A stretch of 64,000 bases of DNA from Balaenoptera acutorostrata. Taxonomy: Eukaryota > Chordata > Mammalia > Artiodactyla > Balaenopteridae. Position 1 is the first letter of the stretch; every line of letters starts with the position of its first letter. Of this stretch, positions 43,311-53,564 are shown piece after piece. A program made the translations under genes and the position numbers. The notes under the pieces were generated by a model. It was given only the letters and a program-made list of their open reading frames with translations, did no database searches and had not been told where the DNA came from. The stretch lies in NCBI RefSeq assembly GCF_949987535.1, contig NC_080066.1, positions 134,706,335 through 134,770,334 of the forward strand. Reading direction: 5' to 3'.

Positions 43311-43869
43311 GGCTGATGGGTCTGAATGGCAGCTGCAAATGGAAGTGGTTTCGTTCTGTAGCTGAATAATGAATTGATTTAGAAACTGTTGGAACCCATT
43401 GGATAGTGTCTAGAATAGATTTTGTTGTTTTGAAAACAGAAACATCACTGCTGCTGAGATCATTTCTATAAAGGCAGATTTTGTTGAGTACAGTTGGGAT
43501 CATTGGGAGTCACATGATTCTACTGTAGACTAAGAACTTGGCAAAGTTAAGTGAAAATGTGTCAAGATATTGCCATGAATGAACCACACTCCTGGGTCCA
43601 GTCCTTGGTCTGATGTGTCAACATTACCTGGAGGAGATCCATCTCTAGGGGCAGACTTGGTCTCCAAACTCATGAGAGTAAAGTATGAAAACAGGCCATG
43701 GAGAATTTACAGTGAGAAATATGACTGCCACAGGGCAGTGCTTTTTCTCCTTGCAAGCAGACCTAGATGAAAAGGCAGATCATACCAGAAGGTTCCTTGG
43801 TGAGTAGGGAATCAGAACAGGGAGATTGGGTGGATGGAAAGGCTTATGTTCTAAGTTTGGTTGTTTTCA
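43311..43869. other. Unassigned non-coding DNA
   Basis: No repeat or exon recognised. Confidence 0.4.
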
Positions 43870-43962
43870 GTCCCCGCCACTAGACTGACAGCCCTGTGAG
43901 CGCAGAGACTTGTTCTGTTCACTGCTGTTCTCCCAGCTCCCAGGAGCGTGCTGGCCTTTCAT
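43870..43962 (+). mobile_element. L2 LINE fragment
   Basis: 'actagactgacagccctgtg', 'agcgcagagacttgttctgt' and 'tcactgctgttctcccagct' match the 'ctagaatgtaagctcc...gggactttgtctgttttgttcactgctgtatccccagc' core of the L2 3' end. Confidence 0.65.
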
Positions 43963-45398
43963 GGCTTCCGCCAATGCTTCCCCCAGGACTTTCCATACGC
44001 TCTGACCCCATGGCTGGCCAGCTTCTTTTCTTTTGAGGTCTTGATGGCCTGGTTGCTCTTTAGTCCCATTAGGTGTCTTTGCTTGCCTACACACCTGTCC
44101 CAGGTATTGCTCCTGTGTTTTGTCTCTTAGAGGCTGTCTTACTTCTCCTGTTTCTAGCTTCTCAGCAGGACCTCGGTGTAGTCCTTGTGTACTTTCCAAA
44201 TTGTTTTTAGTATCATAAAGCCCACTTCCATTTTTTTAAAGACCCTGAGCAGGTGGGAGAACATTTACATTCACAGCTAAGTCAAGTCCATATCAGTGAA
44301 TATTGGAGCGTGGGGCAGGGGGCCCAAATCTGTTGATATTAATTGATAACTATGATGGCAACTTTGTTCAGAAATAGCTTGGCCATTGGTGAAAAGGAAG
44401 GAAATGTGTAAAAGATGGTTCCAAAGTATTAATCACTGGACACTGGGAAAATGATGGCTAATTTCATTGGTGGAAATAGAGAAATCAAGATAGGGATCTG
44501 TTTTGAAGGGAACAAGGATGAGCTTGATTTGGACTTGTTGAATTTGAGTTAAGGGAGGGTATCAATGTAGAAATGTCATGAACACAGTTGGAGAAAACAT
44601 ATGGGAGCTCCCAGTTGTTACTGCATTACCTCCTTTAGAATCTCTTGGCCTGGAATATTCTCATTCTTTCTACTCTCCCTGAACTGTTGGAAGGAAATGG
44701 ACTATGGCTGCCCAGGGCCCTTCTCCTCTAAGTTTGCAACCAGGAAAAATATGAGAAGGCTATTTCTGTCTTCATAAGAACTTAGTGTGAAGAGACAGTC
44801 TAATGGAACTGGTTTGATTTCATCCACTCCTATTTAATTTCTATGATGTCTTCTCTAGTCACATGGTAACTTACACATCACTGTGCAATGTGAGAAGGAC
44901 AAAGACATCAAACATTACTGAATGACTCCATACTTCTCTTCCAGAACCACTTCCATTGACTCTTATTACACAAACCCTCACTGAGCCAGGGATCCCAAGC
45001 ATTACTGATCTAAGACCTTTTGGAGACCACCTGCTTTGACATCTATTTCAGTGCTAGCAGGAAATTTCAGAAACAACCAATTTAACTGAGTGCAAATGAT
45101 GTGCTCACTGAGGTTTGGTAAAAAGCCTACAGTTGAGACCTAGAAAGTGAATGCTGTTTTCCTTCTGAGTCACTTGTGACTTTTAATAGACTGAGAACTG
45201 ACAGAACTGCCAAGAAAGCAAATAGTTTTATTCATATGACTGTACAATTACTCTCAATTACTGCGTTCAGTTGATGAACATCACAATTACTTTGTAATAT
45301 GTAGGACAACCTGGGAAAAGAGATTTTATTTTTGTGGGGGAAAGTGACCACAAATGACTAAAACTTGAAGCATACAGAAAGATATGCAGTAGTTTTTC
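43963..45398. other. Unassigned non-coding DNA
   Basis: A possible L2-like fragment at about 44630-44700 ('ggcctggaatattctcattc') is too diverged to call. The minus-strand frame 43867-44199 crosses the L2 piece and has no domain. Confidence 0.4.
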
Positions 45399-45418
45399 TT
45401 AAAAAGTATCACAAAAAT

Positions 45419-45720
45419 CGGGCTTCCCTGGTGGCGCAGTGGTTGAGAACCCGCCTGCCAGTGCAGGGGACACGGGTTCGAGCCCTGGTCTGGGAGGATC
45501 CCACATGCCGCGGAGCAACTAGGCCCGTGCTCCACAACTGCTGAGCCTGTGTGCCACAACTACTGAAGCCCACGCACCTGGAGCCCGTGCTCCACAACGG
45601 GAGAGGCCACCGCAATGAGAAGCCCATGCATCGCGACGAGGAGTAGCCCCCGCTCGCCGCAACTAGAGAAAGCCTGCACACAGCAACGAAGACCCAACGC
45701 AGCCAAAAATAAATAATTTT
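45419..45720 (+). mobile_element. Long CHR SINE, long-body subfamily
   Basis: TSD of 20 bp: ttaaaaagtatcacaaaaat (45399-45418) and ttaaaaagtatcagaaaaat (45721-45740), 19 of 20 matching. The body contains the 'gtgccacaactactgaagcc' segment absent from young copies. Boxes A and B are intact; the tail is short. Confidence 0.95.
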
Positions 45721-45740
45721 TTAAAAAGTATCAGAAAAAT

Positions 45741-47530
45741 AAATACAACTTTTCAGAGGGCATTCCAAATGTAAGGATTTTGTTGGCTAATCGAAGTCTT
45801 TGGAACGCATATCTGGAGTTGACAGCCATCGTCAGTCCGTTTGTTCTTTAGGATGAATAGTGACGTGAGTTCGGGTCCCCATGCTTTTTCTGAACACTAC
45901 AGTGCTGTGGCAAAAAGCCCAACCATTTCTTTTTTAACACAGCATTTTTTGGTGGGTGGCTTCCCTTGTTCCTCCTTCCCCAACCCTCCATCCCTTGCAA
46001 AAAAAAAAAGCTTTCAGGAGATCAGGCAACCCAAAGAAACTGCCAGTGATAGTGTTCTGCTAATCCTATAAATATTTCTGTAAACCTGACTCCAGTGAGA
46101 CATAATTCGGCAACTGGAGTAATGGGCTTTCCTGCTGCTGCAACCAGAGTGCAAGTGCTCCAACTTGCTGAGCAATTACGCCCACGTTTCTGCCTCCCCA
46201 CACTGTCATTAGTCTTCCCTACACTAGGTGTGAGATTGTAGGGAAAGTAAGGTAAACACTGCCGTTCTGTAATTAGCTGCCCCAAAGTTCAGTGGCGAAA
46301 ATAGCAAGAATACGGTTTCCTTCTAGAACCTGGAAAAGCCATTTTGATTTGTTTGTGAACCCAGGTGGGGCTCGTTTATTGACAGAATGTTACTCTTCTG
46401 ATCACCAGGTGATGTTTACACAATGAGATGTTAAATCCCTTCACACCTCTTTAAAAATCTGTTTCCACATTTGCAAGTGTTCTTGGAGAAAGGACCCCAT
46501 AGTTAGGTGGTTGCCAGTTTGAAATGTAAAGTACTCAAGAAGTACTTAAGGAATAGAACTTTATAATAAAACAATTTAAAACATAAATTTGCTGAATTCC
46601 GCTGTCCTGCGTTGTTCATTGGGCCTGTTCAGATCACGACTAACGGTCTCCTTGGCCTTCCTTTCTTCATTTTCTTTCCTGCATCATTTCTCTATACATC
46701 GCACCTCTAAATGATCCCACTCTTATTTGATCTCTCTTTGACTTCTGCTTAAAAACTTCTAGTTGTTTCTGAAACATGCTAAGCAAAGTCTGTTTCAAAC
46801 AATACCAAGGTTTGGTGTTGTCATACTGGATAGCAGCTCTACTGCTAGGTGTTTGTACACATACGTGTGTGTGTGTGTGTGCGTGTCTGAGTTACTTTGT
46901 CCTTTTAAACACAAGTTTCAGGAAGTCAGGAAAGGTAGTAGCTCTACTTTAATTAACGTCCTCTTTTAGCACCTGACACAGGGTCATTAACACACGAAAT
47001 GTTAGATGTTAAAGTTCATCTCCTTTCCATCAGAATTTAACTTTCCACAGGATACTGTATTTCTTTCATGCTAATCTATATTTTAATGGCCTCTAAATTG
47101 TTAATTGGAGGGTAATTAGTTCTAATCTAGTGTTAATGCTATGAACATAGAGTAAGAAGCTAATTGACATGGCAGGCTACCAACTAGAATTTTATGAACT
47201 AAAACTTTTTATCTCTTGCACAACAGTGAGTGAACTCATTATGGAATTGCCATTCAGGAAGAAAAACTGCTTTGCCCTACGGGTGTTCTGTACCTTGTGG
47301 CTGCATCGCTGATTTCTGGGTGATGGCTGACTCCTTTGACTTTCTAAGTAGAACAGCTTACCTTTAAACCAACTTTGGGGAAGTTGGTCTAAAAAACTAT
47401 ATGCATATTTGGTTGGCATAATTTTGTTTTCAATTGCATTTTTGTCCCCACTAGATATAAGGAACTCCTATGGAGGCTGAAGGATGTACAAAGCAGGAGA
47501 ACATCCAGTAAATCTAGATTCTAGTTGAAA
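45741..47530. other. Unassigned DNA with a short GT microsatellite
   Basis: (GT)8 at 46865-46880 and an A run at 45999-46010. No named repeat or exon otherwise. The plus-strand frame 45841-46071 and minus frame 46022-46285 have no domain. Confidence 0.4.
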
Positions 47531-47534
47531 TAAC

Positions 47535-47766
47535 AATACATTCACTGAGCAGTACCTAATAGTTCATGAAAGGATTTCATGTATGTGGTTTCATTTGCTC
47601 CTCAATTTGAATTACTGAGGTCAAGGCAGGTGTTTTTATACCCATTTTATAGTTAAAACAGCCAAGGTTCAGGAAGTTTATTAACTTGTCTGTGATTATG
47701 TGGTTGTTGTTCAGTGATAGAGCCACGCCAAGGACTTGAGTCTGTGACTCCTGCTCCAGAGTTTTT
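47535..47766 (-). repeat. Near full-length MIR
   Basis: 'tcactgagcagtacctaata', 'ctcctcaatttgaattactg', 'ttatacccattttatagtta', 'ttaacttgtctgtgattatg' and 'acttgagtctgtgactcctg' give reversed MIR up to its tRNA-like end. Confidence 0.75.
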
Positions 47767-47769
47767 TTT

Positions 47770-48189
47770 CCTGATCACATCCTGCTTTTCTCAGCTGTTT
47801 ACACATAAAATCTTATTGTGTAATTCTAAGCAATTGCCATTCCCTTAGAAATTCAGAAAAGTTACATAATCATAACCAAGCTAACTCATCATCTTTTTAC
47901 CTTCCCACTCCCAGACCCCTGAGTTAACAAATTCTACTCCAGTACTGACTCTGTTCCTCACTCAAGCTCAAAAACAACTGTCTTTGGAAAGGAGGTAAAA
48001 ATGATGGAAAGTAAAGAAAATCAGGTCAAGGGGTGCTTCTGACCCTTTTTTCTTTTAAAGAAAATTTTAACTGCTGCCTAAGATGTCAGTTCTCAGTTTA
48101 ACCCAGAGTAGTTTTTCAAAGACAAAACCTGTTAGTTACTTTGCTGTCCTCTGGCTGGTCCTAGCCTGAGCTAGTGTACCAGAACTTTA
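47770..48189. other. Unassigned non-coding DNA
   Basis: Nothing recognised. Confidence 0.4.
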
Positions 48190-48196
48190 TTTGGTC

Positions 48197-48577
48197 GGCT
48201 TTTTAAATTTATTTATTTATAAAGATTTATTTATTATTTATTTATTTTATTTATTTTTGGCTGCATCAGGTCTTAGTTGCAGCACGCGGGATCTTTCGTT
48301 GGGGCGCTCAGACTCTTCGTTGGGGGTGTGCGGGCTTCTCTCTAGTTGTGCCCTGAGGGTTTTCTCTTCTCTAGTTGTGGTGCACAGCCTCCAGAGCGGT
48401 GGGCTCTGTAGTTTGCGGCACATGGGCTCTAGTTGAGGCACGCAAGCTCAGTAGTTGTAGCGTGCAGGCTTAGTTGCCCCGCGATATGTGGGATCTTAGT
48501 TCTCTGACCAGGGATCGAACCCATGTCTCCTGCGTTGTAAGGCAGATTCTTTACCACTGGACCGCCAGGAAAGTCCC
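48197..48577 (-). mobile_element. Older long CHR-type SINE
   Basis: Probable TSD tttggtc at 48190-48196 and 48578-48584. Reversed head 'gaccagggatcgaacccatg' and 'accactggaccgccaggaa' resembles the short tRNA-Glu SINE head rather than the 'gcgcagtgg' head of the other long copies, but a long body is attached. Body text such as 'gttggggcgctcagactctt' is diverged. It looks like an earlier branch of the CHR family. Confidence 0.85.
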
Positions 48578-48584
48578 TTTGGTC

Positions 48585-49290
48585 AAATTTCGATTACTTA
48601 GTGCCTGCATATCTGGTACACAATCCGTGGTTTGTGTTCATGTGTTTGTTTGACTGGGAATTACCTTTTCAATCGTTTACTATTCCTTAGAAGCTCCACC
48701 AGAATGTAGACAGGAAAACAAAGACAGGAAAATCTAGTGAGTCAGCTTTGGTGTATGTGAGCGGCTCTGTCACAGCGTGGACAGCATAGAAGTTGCTGGA
48801 AGATGAGGTCTCCGCATCCCAAGGCAGTTTCTTTCATCTTTCTCTGCCCTCCCCCGGCTCCTGTAAACCATTGGGAGATGAGAGGGCCCAAGTTCTATTT
48901 GTGTCCCTCTGTTAGTTTATTTGTAAACTGCAGGTCAAAAAGTAATATTATGTATAAAATCCAGACTGGACAATTGCTCGTTTCATGCAGAGAGAGAGCT
49001 TTAAAGGAAATCAGCTGACTTCCTGACTTGCTGAATGAAGTGTGAGTTTTAGTTTCTATCCTGTTAGGAAATGACATGTGAATAGAATACTTGTATGAGC
49101 AGGCTTTTATTTTTGTCAATGGCTGGAAACTTGTAAAAAAAAAAAAAAAGAAAGAAAGAAAAGAGAGGTCTGTTTATTTTAGCATATCAAGATTCATTTC
49201 TGTGAAACAAAGGCAGAAATGGCAGTTTCTGAACCTTTGGTGGTCTCCATCCTGAGATTCCATTTCTTCTCTTCTGCCCAGAGTTGTTGG
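48585..49290. other. Unassigned non-coding DNA with an A/GAAA tract
   Basis: A simple tract of about 15 A followed by (GAAA)n at 49136-49163. No exon or named repeat. Confidence 0.45.
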
Positions 49291-49304
49291 GTTGCCATAG
49301 CAAC
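49291..49304. promoter_or_regulatory. Perfect RFX X-box
   Basis: gttgccatagcaac is an inverted-repeat X-box that fits GTNRCC-N(0-3)-RGYAAC with a 2-base spacer, the high-affinity site of RFX-family winged-helix factors (ciliary and MHC class II X-box binding in vertebrates). It lies in non-repeat DNA near a 'cctccccc' stretch, with no gene start visible, so an enhancer role would be inference. A chance 14-mer of this degeneracy is possible in 64 kb but uncommon. Confidence 0.7.
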
Positions 49305-49754
49305 ATGACTCCTCCCCCACAACCCTGTAAGATTAACTGGATACAGATTTAGCAGCAAGTGAGGCCAAGATCAAAATCTAAATTTAGGGCACCGATCACA
49401 GAAAGTGGGAGGTCTGAGGTCAAGGACCACTCTGCATCCCTCTGTGGGCTGCACGTGGTGTGATGAGCGTTCTGCCCTGATGGCTTAGGTGGCACTGCTC
49501 AGAGACCCTGTCAGCCATGGAGAGCTCAACTGCCACACTGCAGATGGGATCACACCCAGGATGAGAGTTGGATAGCTGTGTGGAGGAGGAGTATTTAGTG
49601 TAGTAGTGTAACCCTATATCAAATGAAATTGCTGGAGCTGTGAAGTCAGGCATGAGACTCTCGGGCAAGGAATGATGGAGAAGGGCGTTCAGTAGGTGCT
49701 GCAAAAATAAAGGCACTCTGTGCCCAGGAATGCTTTCTAGGGGTCTTCGAGATC
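49305..49754. other. Unassigned non-coding DNA
   Basis: The minus-strand frame 49420-49803 (127 residues) has no recognisable domain and runs into a MIR, so it is not called a gene. Confidence 0.45.
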
Positions 49755-49998
49755 CTATAAATGGTGATAACCGTGACAACAATTGCTCACGTTGATTGAG
49801 CACTTAGGGTGCCCTAAACACTTTGTACCTCGTTTAATCCTTCTGACAATCTGAACTAGATGCTGTTATTTTAAAATAAGGAAACTGAGGCAAGGAGAAG
49901 TTAATAAACTTCCCCAAGGTTACGTAGTTTGTAAATGGCTGACTGGGATTCGAGCCTTTGCTGTGTGACTCCTGAATCCAGGCTCTTAATTCTTGAAA
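49755..49998 (-). repeat. Near full-length MIR
   Basis: 'gttgattgagcacttagggt', 'tacctcgtttaatccttctg', 'aaggaaactgaggcaaggag', 'tccccaaggttacgtagttt', 'gggattcgagcctttgctgt' run through reversed MIR to the tRNA-like B-box region. Confidence 0.88.
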
Positions 49999-50012
49999 TA
50001 CTGCCTCTAAAG

Positions 50013-50218
50013 CAGGGGTCCCCAACCCCCCGGGACCCATGTTAGGAAGTGGGCTGCACAGCAGGAGGTGAGCGGCGGGCAGGCCAGCAAAGTTTCATCT
50101 GCCGCTCCCCATCGCTAGCATTACCGCCTGAACCATCCCCCCCCCCCCCACCCCTGGTCCGTGGAAAAATTGTCTTCCATGAAACAGGTCCCCGGTGCCA
50201 AAAGGTTGGGGACTGCTG
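50013..50218 (+). mobile_element. MER1-like hAT MITE, 206 bp
   Basis: TIR 'caggggtccccaaccc' and right end 'ggttggggactgctg' with a perfect 8-bp target duplication ctctaaag at 50005-50012 and 50219-50226. The interior has 'gcacagcaggaggtgagcgg', a run of 13 C, and 'tggaaaaattgtcttcc'. It matches the Charlie-derived MER1 type, with a shortened centre. No coding content. Confidence 0.93.
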
Positions 50219-50639
50219 CTCTAAAGGATCTTTACTTATCCTCTTGAAGGCTCGTAAGTAGAGTGTTCAAGGGAGCTTAACTGTAGTTTTTTTAAATTAG
50301 ATTTGTTAAAAATCTTTTTTTTTTATTGAAGTATAATTAATTTACAATGTTGTATTAGATACTGGTATACAGCAAAGTGATTCAGTTATACATATATATA
50401 CATATTCTTTTTCATATTCTTTTCCATTATGGTTTATTACAGGATATTGAATATAGTTCCCTGTGCTATACAGTAGGACCTTGTTGTTTATCCATTTTAT
50501 ATACAGTAGTTTGTATCTGTTAATCCCAAACTCCTAATTTATCCCTCCTGCACCCCCTTCCCCTTTGGTAACCATACATTTGTTTTCTATGTCTGTGAAT
50601 CTCTTTCTGTTTTGTAAATAAGTCCACTTGTGTCATATT

Positions 50640-50781
50640 TTAGATTCCACATATAAGTGATATCATATGATATTTGTCTTTCTCTATCTGGCTTACTTCA
50701 CTTAGTATGATAATCTCTAGGTCCATCCATGTTGCTACAAATGGCATTATTTCACTGTTTTTTATGGCTGAGTTGTATTCC

Positions 50782-50783
<2 letters not shown>
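50640..50783 (-). pseudogene. L1 ORF2 C-terminal remnant
   Basis: In minus sense the frame reads the C-terminal region of L1 ORF2p beginning 'MEYNSAIKNSEIMPFVATWM', downstream of a GT-expanded stretch. The reverse-transcriptase and endonuclease domains are absent. Dead copy. Confidence 0.8.

Positions 50784-50818
<35 letters not shown>
50784..50818. repeat. (GT)n microsatellite in L1
   Basis: About 17 GT units in the L1 stretch that normally encodes the ORF2 residues before 'MEYY'. Polymorphism is likely. Confidence 0.95.
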
Positions 50819-50826
<8 letters not shown>

Positions 50827-50916
50827 ACCACATCTTCTTTATCCATTCATCTGTCGATGGACATTTAGGTTGCTTCCATGTCTTGTTGAAAAATGAGCAG
50901 AAGACCTAAAGACACA

Positions 50917-51348
50917 TTTCCCAAAAAAAGATATACAGATGGCAGATAGATACATGAAAAGATTCTCAACATCACTAATTATCAGAGAAATGCAAATCAA
51001 AACTCCAATGAAGTATCACCTCACACTGGTCAGAATGGCCATCATCAAAAAGTCCACAAACAACAAATGCTGGAGAGGGTGTGGAGGAAAGGGAACCCTC
51101 CAACACTGTTGGTGGGAATGTAAATTGGTGTAGCCACTATGGAGAACAGTATGGAGGTTCCTTAAAAACTAAAAATAGAGTTGCCATATGATCCAACAAT
51201 CCCACACCTGGGCATATATCTGGAGAAAACTCTAATTAGAAAAAATACATGCACCCCGATGTTCATAGCAGCACTATTTACAATAGCCAAGACATGGAAA
51301 CAACCTAAATGTCCATCGACAGATGAATGGATAAAGAAGATGTGGTGT
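50917..51348 (+). pseudogene. L1 ORF2 C-terminal remnant, inverted arm
   Basis: The plus-strand frame includes the L1 ORF2p landmarks '[16 protein letters not shown]', a '[19 protein letters not shown]' zinc-knuckle-like C-terminal motif (51087-51127) and '[20 protein letters not shown]'. It is broken by a stop and frameshift between 51131 and 51181. No functional protein. Confidence 0.85.
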
Positions 51349-51349
51349 G

Positions 51350-51413
<64 letters not shown>
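51349..51413. repeat. (TA)n(CA)n microsatellite at the L1 arm end
   Basis: About 23 TA units followed by about 7 CA units. It occupies the same L1 position as the GT tract at 50784, so the two tracts are independent expansions or conversions of one ancestral tract. Confidence 0.95.
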
Positions 51414-51438
51414 ATATAGTTTTTTTAAACACAAATAT

Positions 51439-51882
51439 TATTATAATTTGAATTGTGTCCCCTCAAAAACGTTGAAGTCCTAACCCCCAGTTGCTATGAA
51501 TGTGACCTTATTTGGAAATAGGGTCTTTGCAGATGGAATCAAGTTAAGATGAGGTCATTAAGGTGGGCCCTAATCCAATATGACTGGTGTCCTTATCAGA
51601 AGGGAAAATGCCAAGTGAAGAGAGACACACAGGGTGAACGCTGTGTGACGACAGCAGCGGGGTTGGAGTGATTGCGGCTGCAAGCCAAGGAACACCCGGG
51701 AAAGATAGACAGCCACCGCTAGAAACTGGGAAGGGACAAGGAAGGACTCCGCCCAGAGTCTCAGAGGGAGTGTGGCCCTGCTGACATATTGATCTCAAAC
51801 TGCTAGCCTCCAGAACTGGGAGAGAATAAATTTGTTATTTAAGCCACTCAGTTCATTACTGCCACCCTAGGAAGCTAATACA
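51439..51882 (+). mobile_element. Solo MLT1-type LTR (ERVL-MaLR)
   Basis: Landmarks: 'ttgaattgtgtcccctcaaa', 'gttgaagtcctaacccccag', 'gtgggccctaatccaatatg', 'gccctgctgacatattgatc' and 'ggaagctaataca' at the right end. A perfect 5-bp target duplication, aatat, lies at 51434-51438 and 51883-51887. No internal region. Its left flank is only 4 bases from the TSD of the L1 that inserted beside it later. Confidence 0.9.
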
Positions 51883-51889
51883 AATATGT

Positions 51890-52121
51890 TCTTACTGTAC
51901 CAGGTTCAGTCGATACAGAGGCACACAGTGATGCACGAACATTCCCATTCTGCTTCATCTTCCCCTTCCCATCTTACTGACAACTGCTGATGACAATTTG
52001 TCTCCTTCCTATGCATGTATATTTACGTTCATTTTTATATAATGGGACTGTATTGTATGCATTTTACTGCAACTTTTTCTTTTTAAAGCTTACACATGTA
52101 TCTTAGAGATCTCTAAGTCTT
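51890..52121 (-). mobile_element. Possible L1ME fragment
   Basis: 'cttcctatgcatgtatattt', 'atataatgggactgtattgt' and 'acatgtatcttagagatctc' resemble reversed L1ME 3' UTR. Boundaries are uncertain. Confidence 0.45.
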
Positions 52122-52135
52122 TAGCTTTTTTTTTT

Positions 52136-52151
52136 TAAAGAAATCTCCATT

Positions 52152-52190
<39 letters not shown>

Positions 52191-52453
52191 TGGCTGTGTT
52201 GGGTCTTCGTTTCTGTGTGAGGGCTTTCTCTAGTTGCGGCAAGTGGGGGCCACTCTTCATCGCGGTGCGCGGGCCTCTCACTATCGCGGCCTCTCTTGTT
52301 GCGGAGCACAGGCTCCAGATGCGCAGGCTCAGTAGTTGTGGCTCACGGGCCCAGCCACTCCGCGGCATGTGGGATCCTCCCAGACCAGGGCTCGAACCCG
52401 TGTCCCCTGCATTGGCAGGCGGATTCTCAACCACTGCGCCACCAGGCAAGCCC
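52136..52453 (-). mobile_element. Long CHR SINE with two-part tail
   Basis: The TSD tagctttttttttt lies at 52122-52135 and 52454-52467. A unique segment 'aaagaaatctccat' sits between the outer T run and the (attt)n tail, which spans about 44 bases (52149-52191). Young short-body subfamily with intact Pol III boxes. The copy lies inside older L1M material. Confidence 0.93.
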
Positions 52454-52467
52454 TAGCTTTTTTTTTT

Positions 52468-53330
52468 AATTGTAAAATACATGTAGCATAAAATTTACCA
52501 TTTTTAAGTATGCAGTTCAGTGGTATTAAGTACATTCATACTGTTGTGTAACCATCACCACTTGCCCTCTGCAGTGCTCTTTTCATCTTATAAAACTGAA
52601 ACTCTGTATCCATTAAACAAAAACTCCTCATTTTCCCCTAACCCCTAGCGCTGGGCAACTACCATTCTACTTTCTGTCTCTAGGAATTTTACTACTCTAG
52701 GTACCTCATATAAGTGGAATAATACAGTATTTGTCTTTTTGTGTCTGGCTTATTTCACCTGACATCTCCTCAGGTTTCATCCATGTTGTAGCATGCGTCA
52801 GAATTTTCTTCCTTTTAAGGCTGAATAATATTCCATTGTATGTGTATACCACATTTTGTTTATCCATTCATCTGTCAACGGACACTTGGGTTCCTTCCAC
52901 CTTTTGGCTATTGTGAATAATGCTGCTATGAACATGGGTGTACAAATATCTCTCTGAGATACTGCTTTCAGTTCTTTTGGGTGTATACCCAGAAGTGGAA
53001 TTGCTAGATCATATGGTAATTCTATTTTTAATTTTTTGAGGACTTGCCATACTGTTTTCCATAGCAGCTGCATCATTTTACATTCCCACCAGCAGTCTAC
53101 AAGGATTCCAATATCTTCACATCCTTGCCAACACTTGGGGTTTTTTTTATAGTAGCCGTCTTAATGGGTATGAGATGATACCTCATTGTAGTTTTGATTT
53201 ACATTTCCTTAATGATTAGTGATGTTGGGCATATTTTCATGTGCATATTAGCCACTTGCATGTCTTTGGAGAAATGTCTGTTCAAGTCCTTTGCCCATTT
53301 TTTGTAATAGGCTTGTTTATTTAAGGAGCT
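52468..53330 (-). mobile_element. L1M fragment, 3' UTR plus ORF2 end
   Basis: Reversed L1M: 'taaaatttaccatttttaag', 'ccatcaccacttgccctctg', 'gaataatattccattgtatg', 'ctattgtgaataatgctgct', 'ggtgtatacccagaagtgga', 'tgatttacatttccttaatg'. The order is complete from 3' UTR into ORF2. Confidence 0.9.
52798..53076 (-). pseudogene. L1M ORF2 C-terminal remnant
   Basis: The 92-residue open frame reads '[20 protein letters not shown]' and ends in '[12 protein letters not shown]', standard C-terminal ORF2p text. It lacks the endonuclease and reverse-transcriptase domains. The surviving frame is not evidence of constraint. Confidence 0.88.
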
Positions 53331-53334
53331 CCTA

Positions 53335-53560
53335 TGCATGGCCATTAAGGTTGTTGGCAGTGTTTGTCTATAAGAAGCAGCACAGCAATACATAACCCTG
53401 CAATATATATCATTTCACGCATGTACAAGTTTATATTTAGAATGAATTCTTAGAAGTAGAATTGCTGGGTCAAATGGCTATGTATGTGCCTTTAGGTATT
53501 GATGGATATTGCCAGCTGGCTGTCTGAAGAGATTGTATCAATCCACAGTCCTAACTAGAG
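53335..53560 (-). mobile_element. L1ME fragment
   Basis: 'gaattcttagaagtagaatt' and 'gctgggtcaaatggctatgt' with 'gatggatattgccagctggc' match the reversed L1ME ORF2/3' UTR junction. It is a separate, older L1 next to the L1M. Confidence 0.7.
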
Positions 53561-53564
53561 TATA

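Larger units (their letters stand above)
50297..51416 (-). mobile_element. L1 insertion with 5' inversion (twin priming)
   Basis: The left part (50297-50884) is L1 in minus orientation, from poly(A) and 3' UTR back into ORF2. The right part (50885-51416) is L1 in plus orientation, ORF2 text ending in a TA/CA microsatellite. A perfect 13-bp TSD, tagtttttttaaa, lies at 50284-50296 and 51417-51429. One insertion event with an inverted 5' segment explains this. The two arms share about 60 bp at the ORF2 stretch 'aaatgtccatcgacagatga' (arms near 50826-50884 and 51291-51350). Between poly(T) and left TSD is a short extra stretch (50297-50313). Confidence 0.85.

Noticed and set aside
49420..49803. 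127-residue minus-strand frame
   Set aside because: Runs into a MIR and has no domain or gene context.
50939..51483. Frames with a CxxC-like motif and a Tyr-Ile repeat
   Set aside because: L1 ORF2 remnants plus a translated TA tract.
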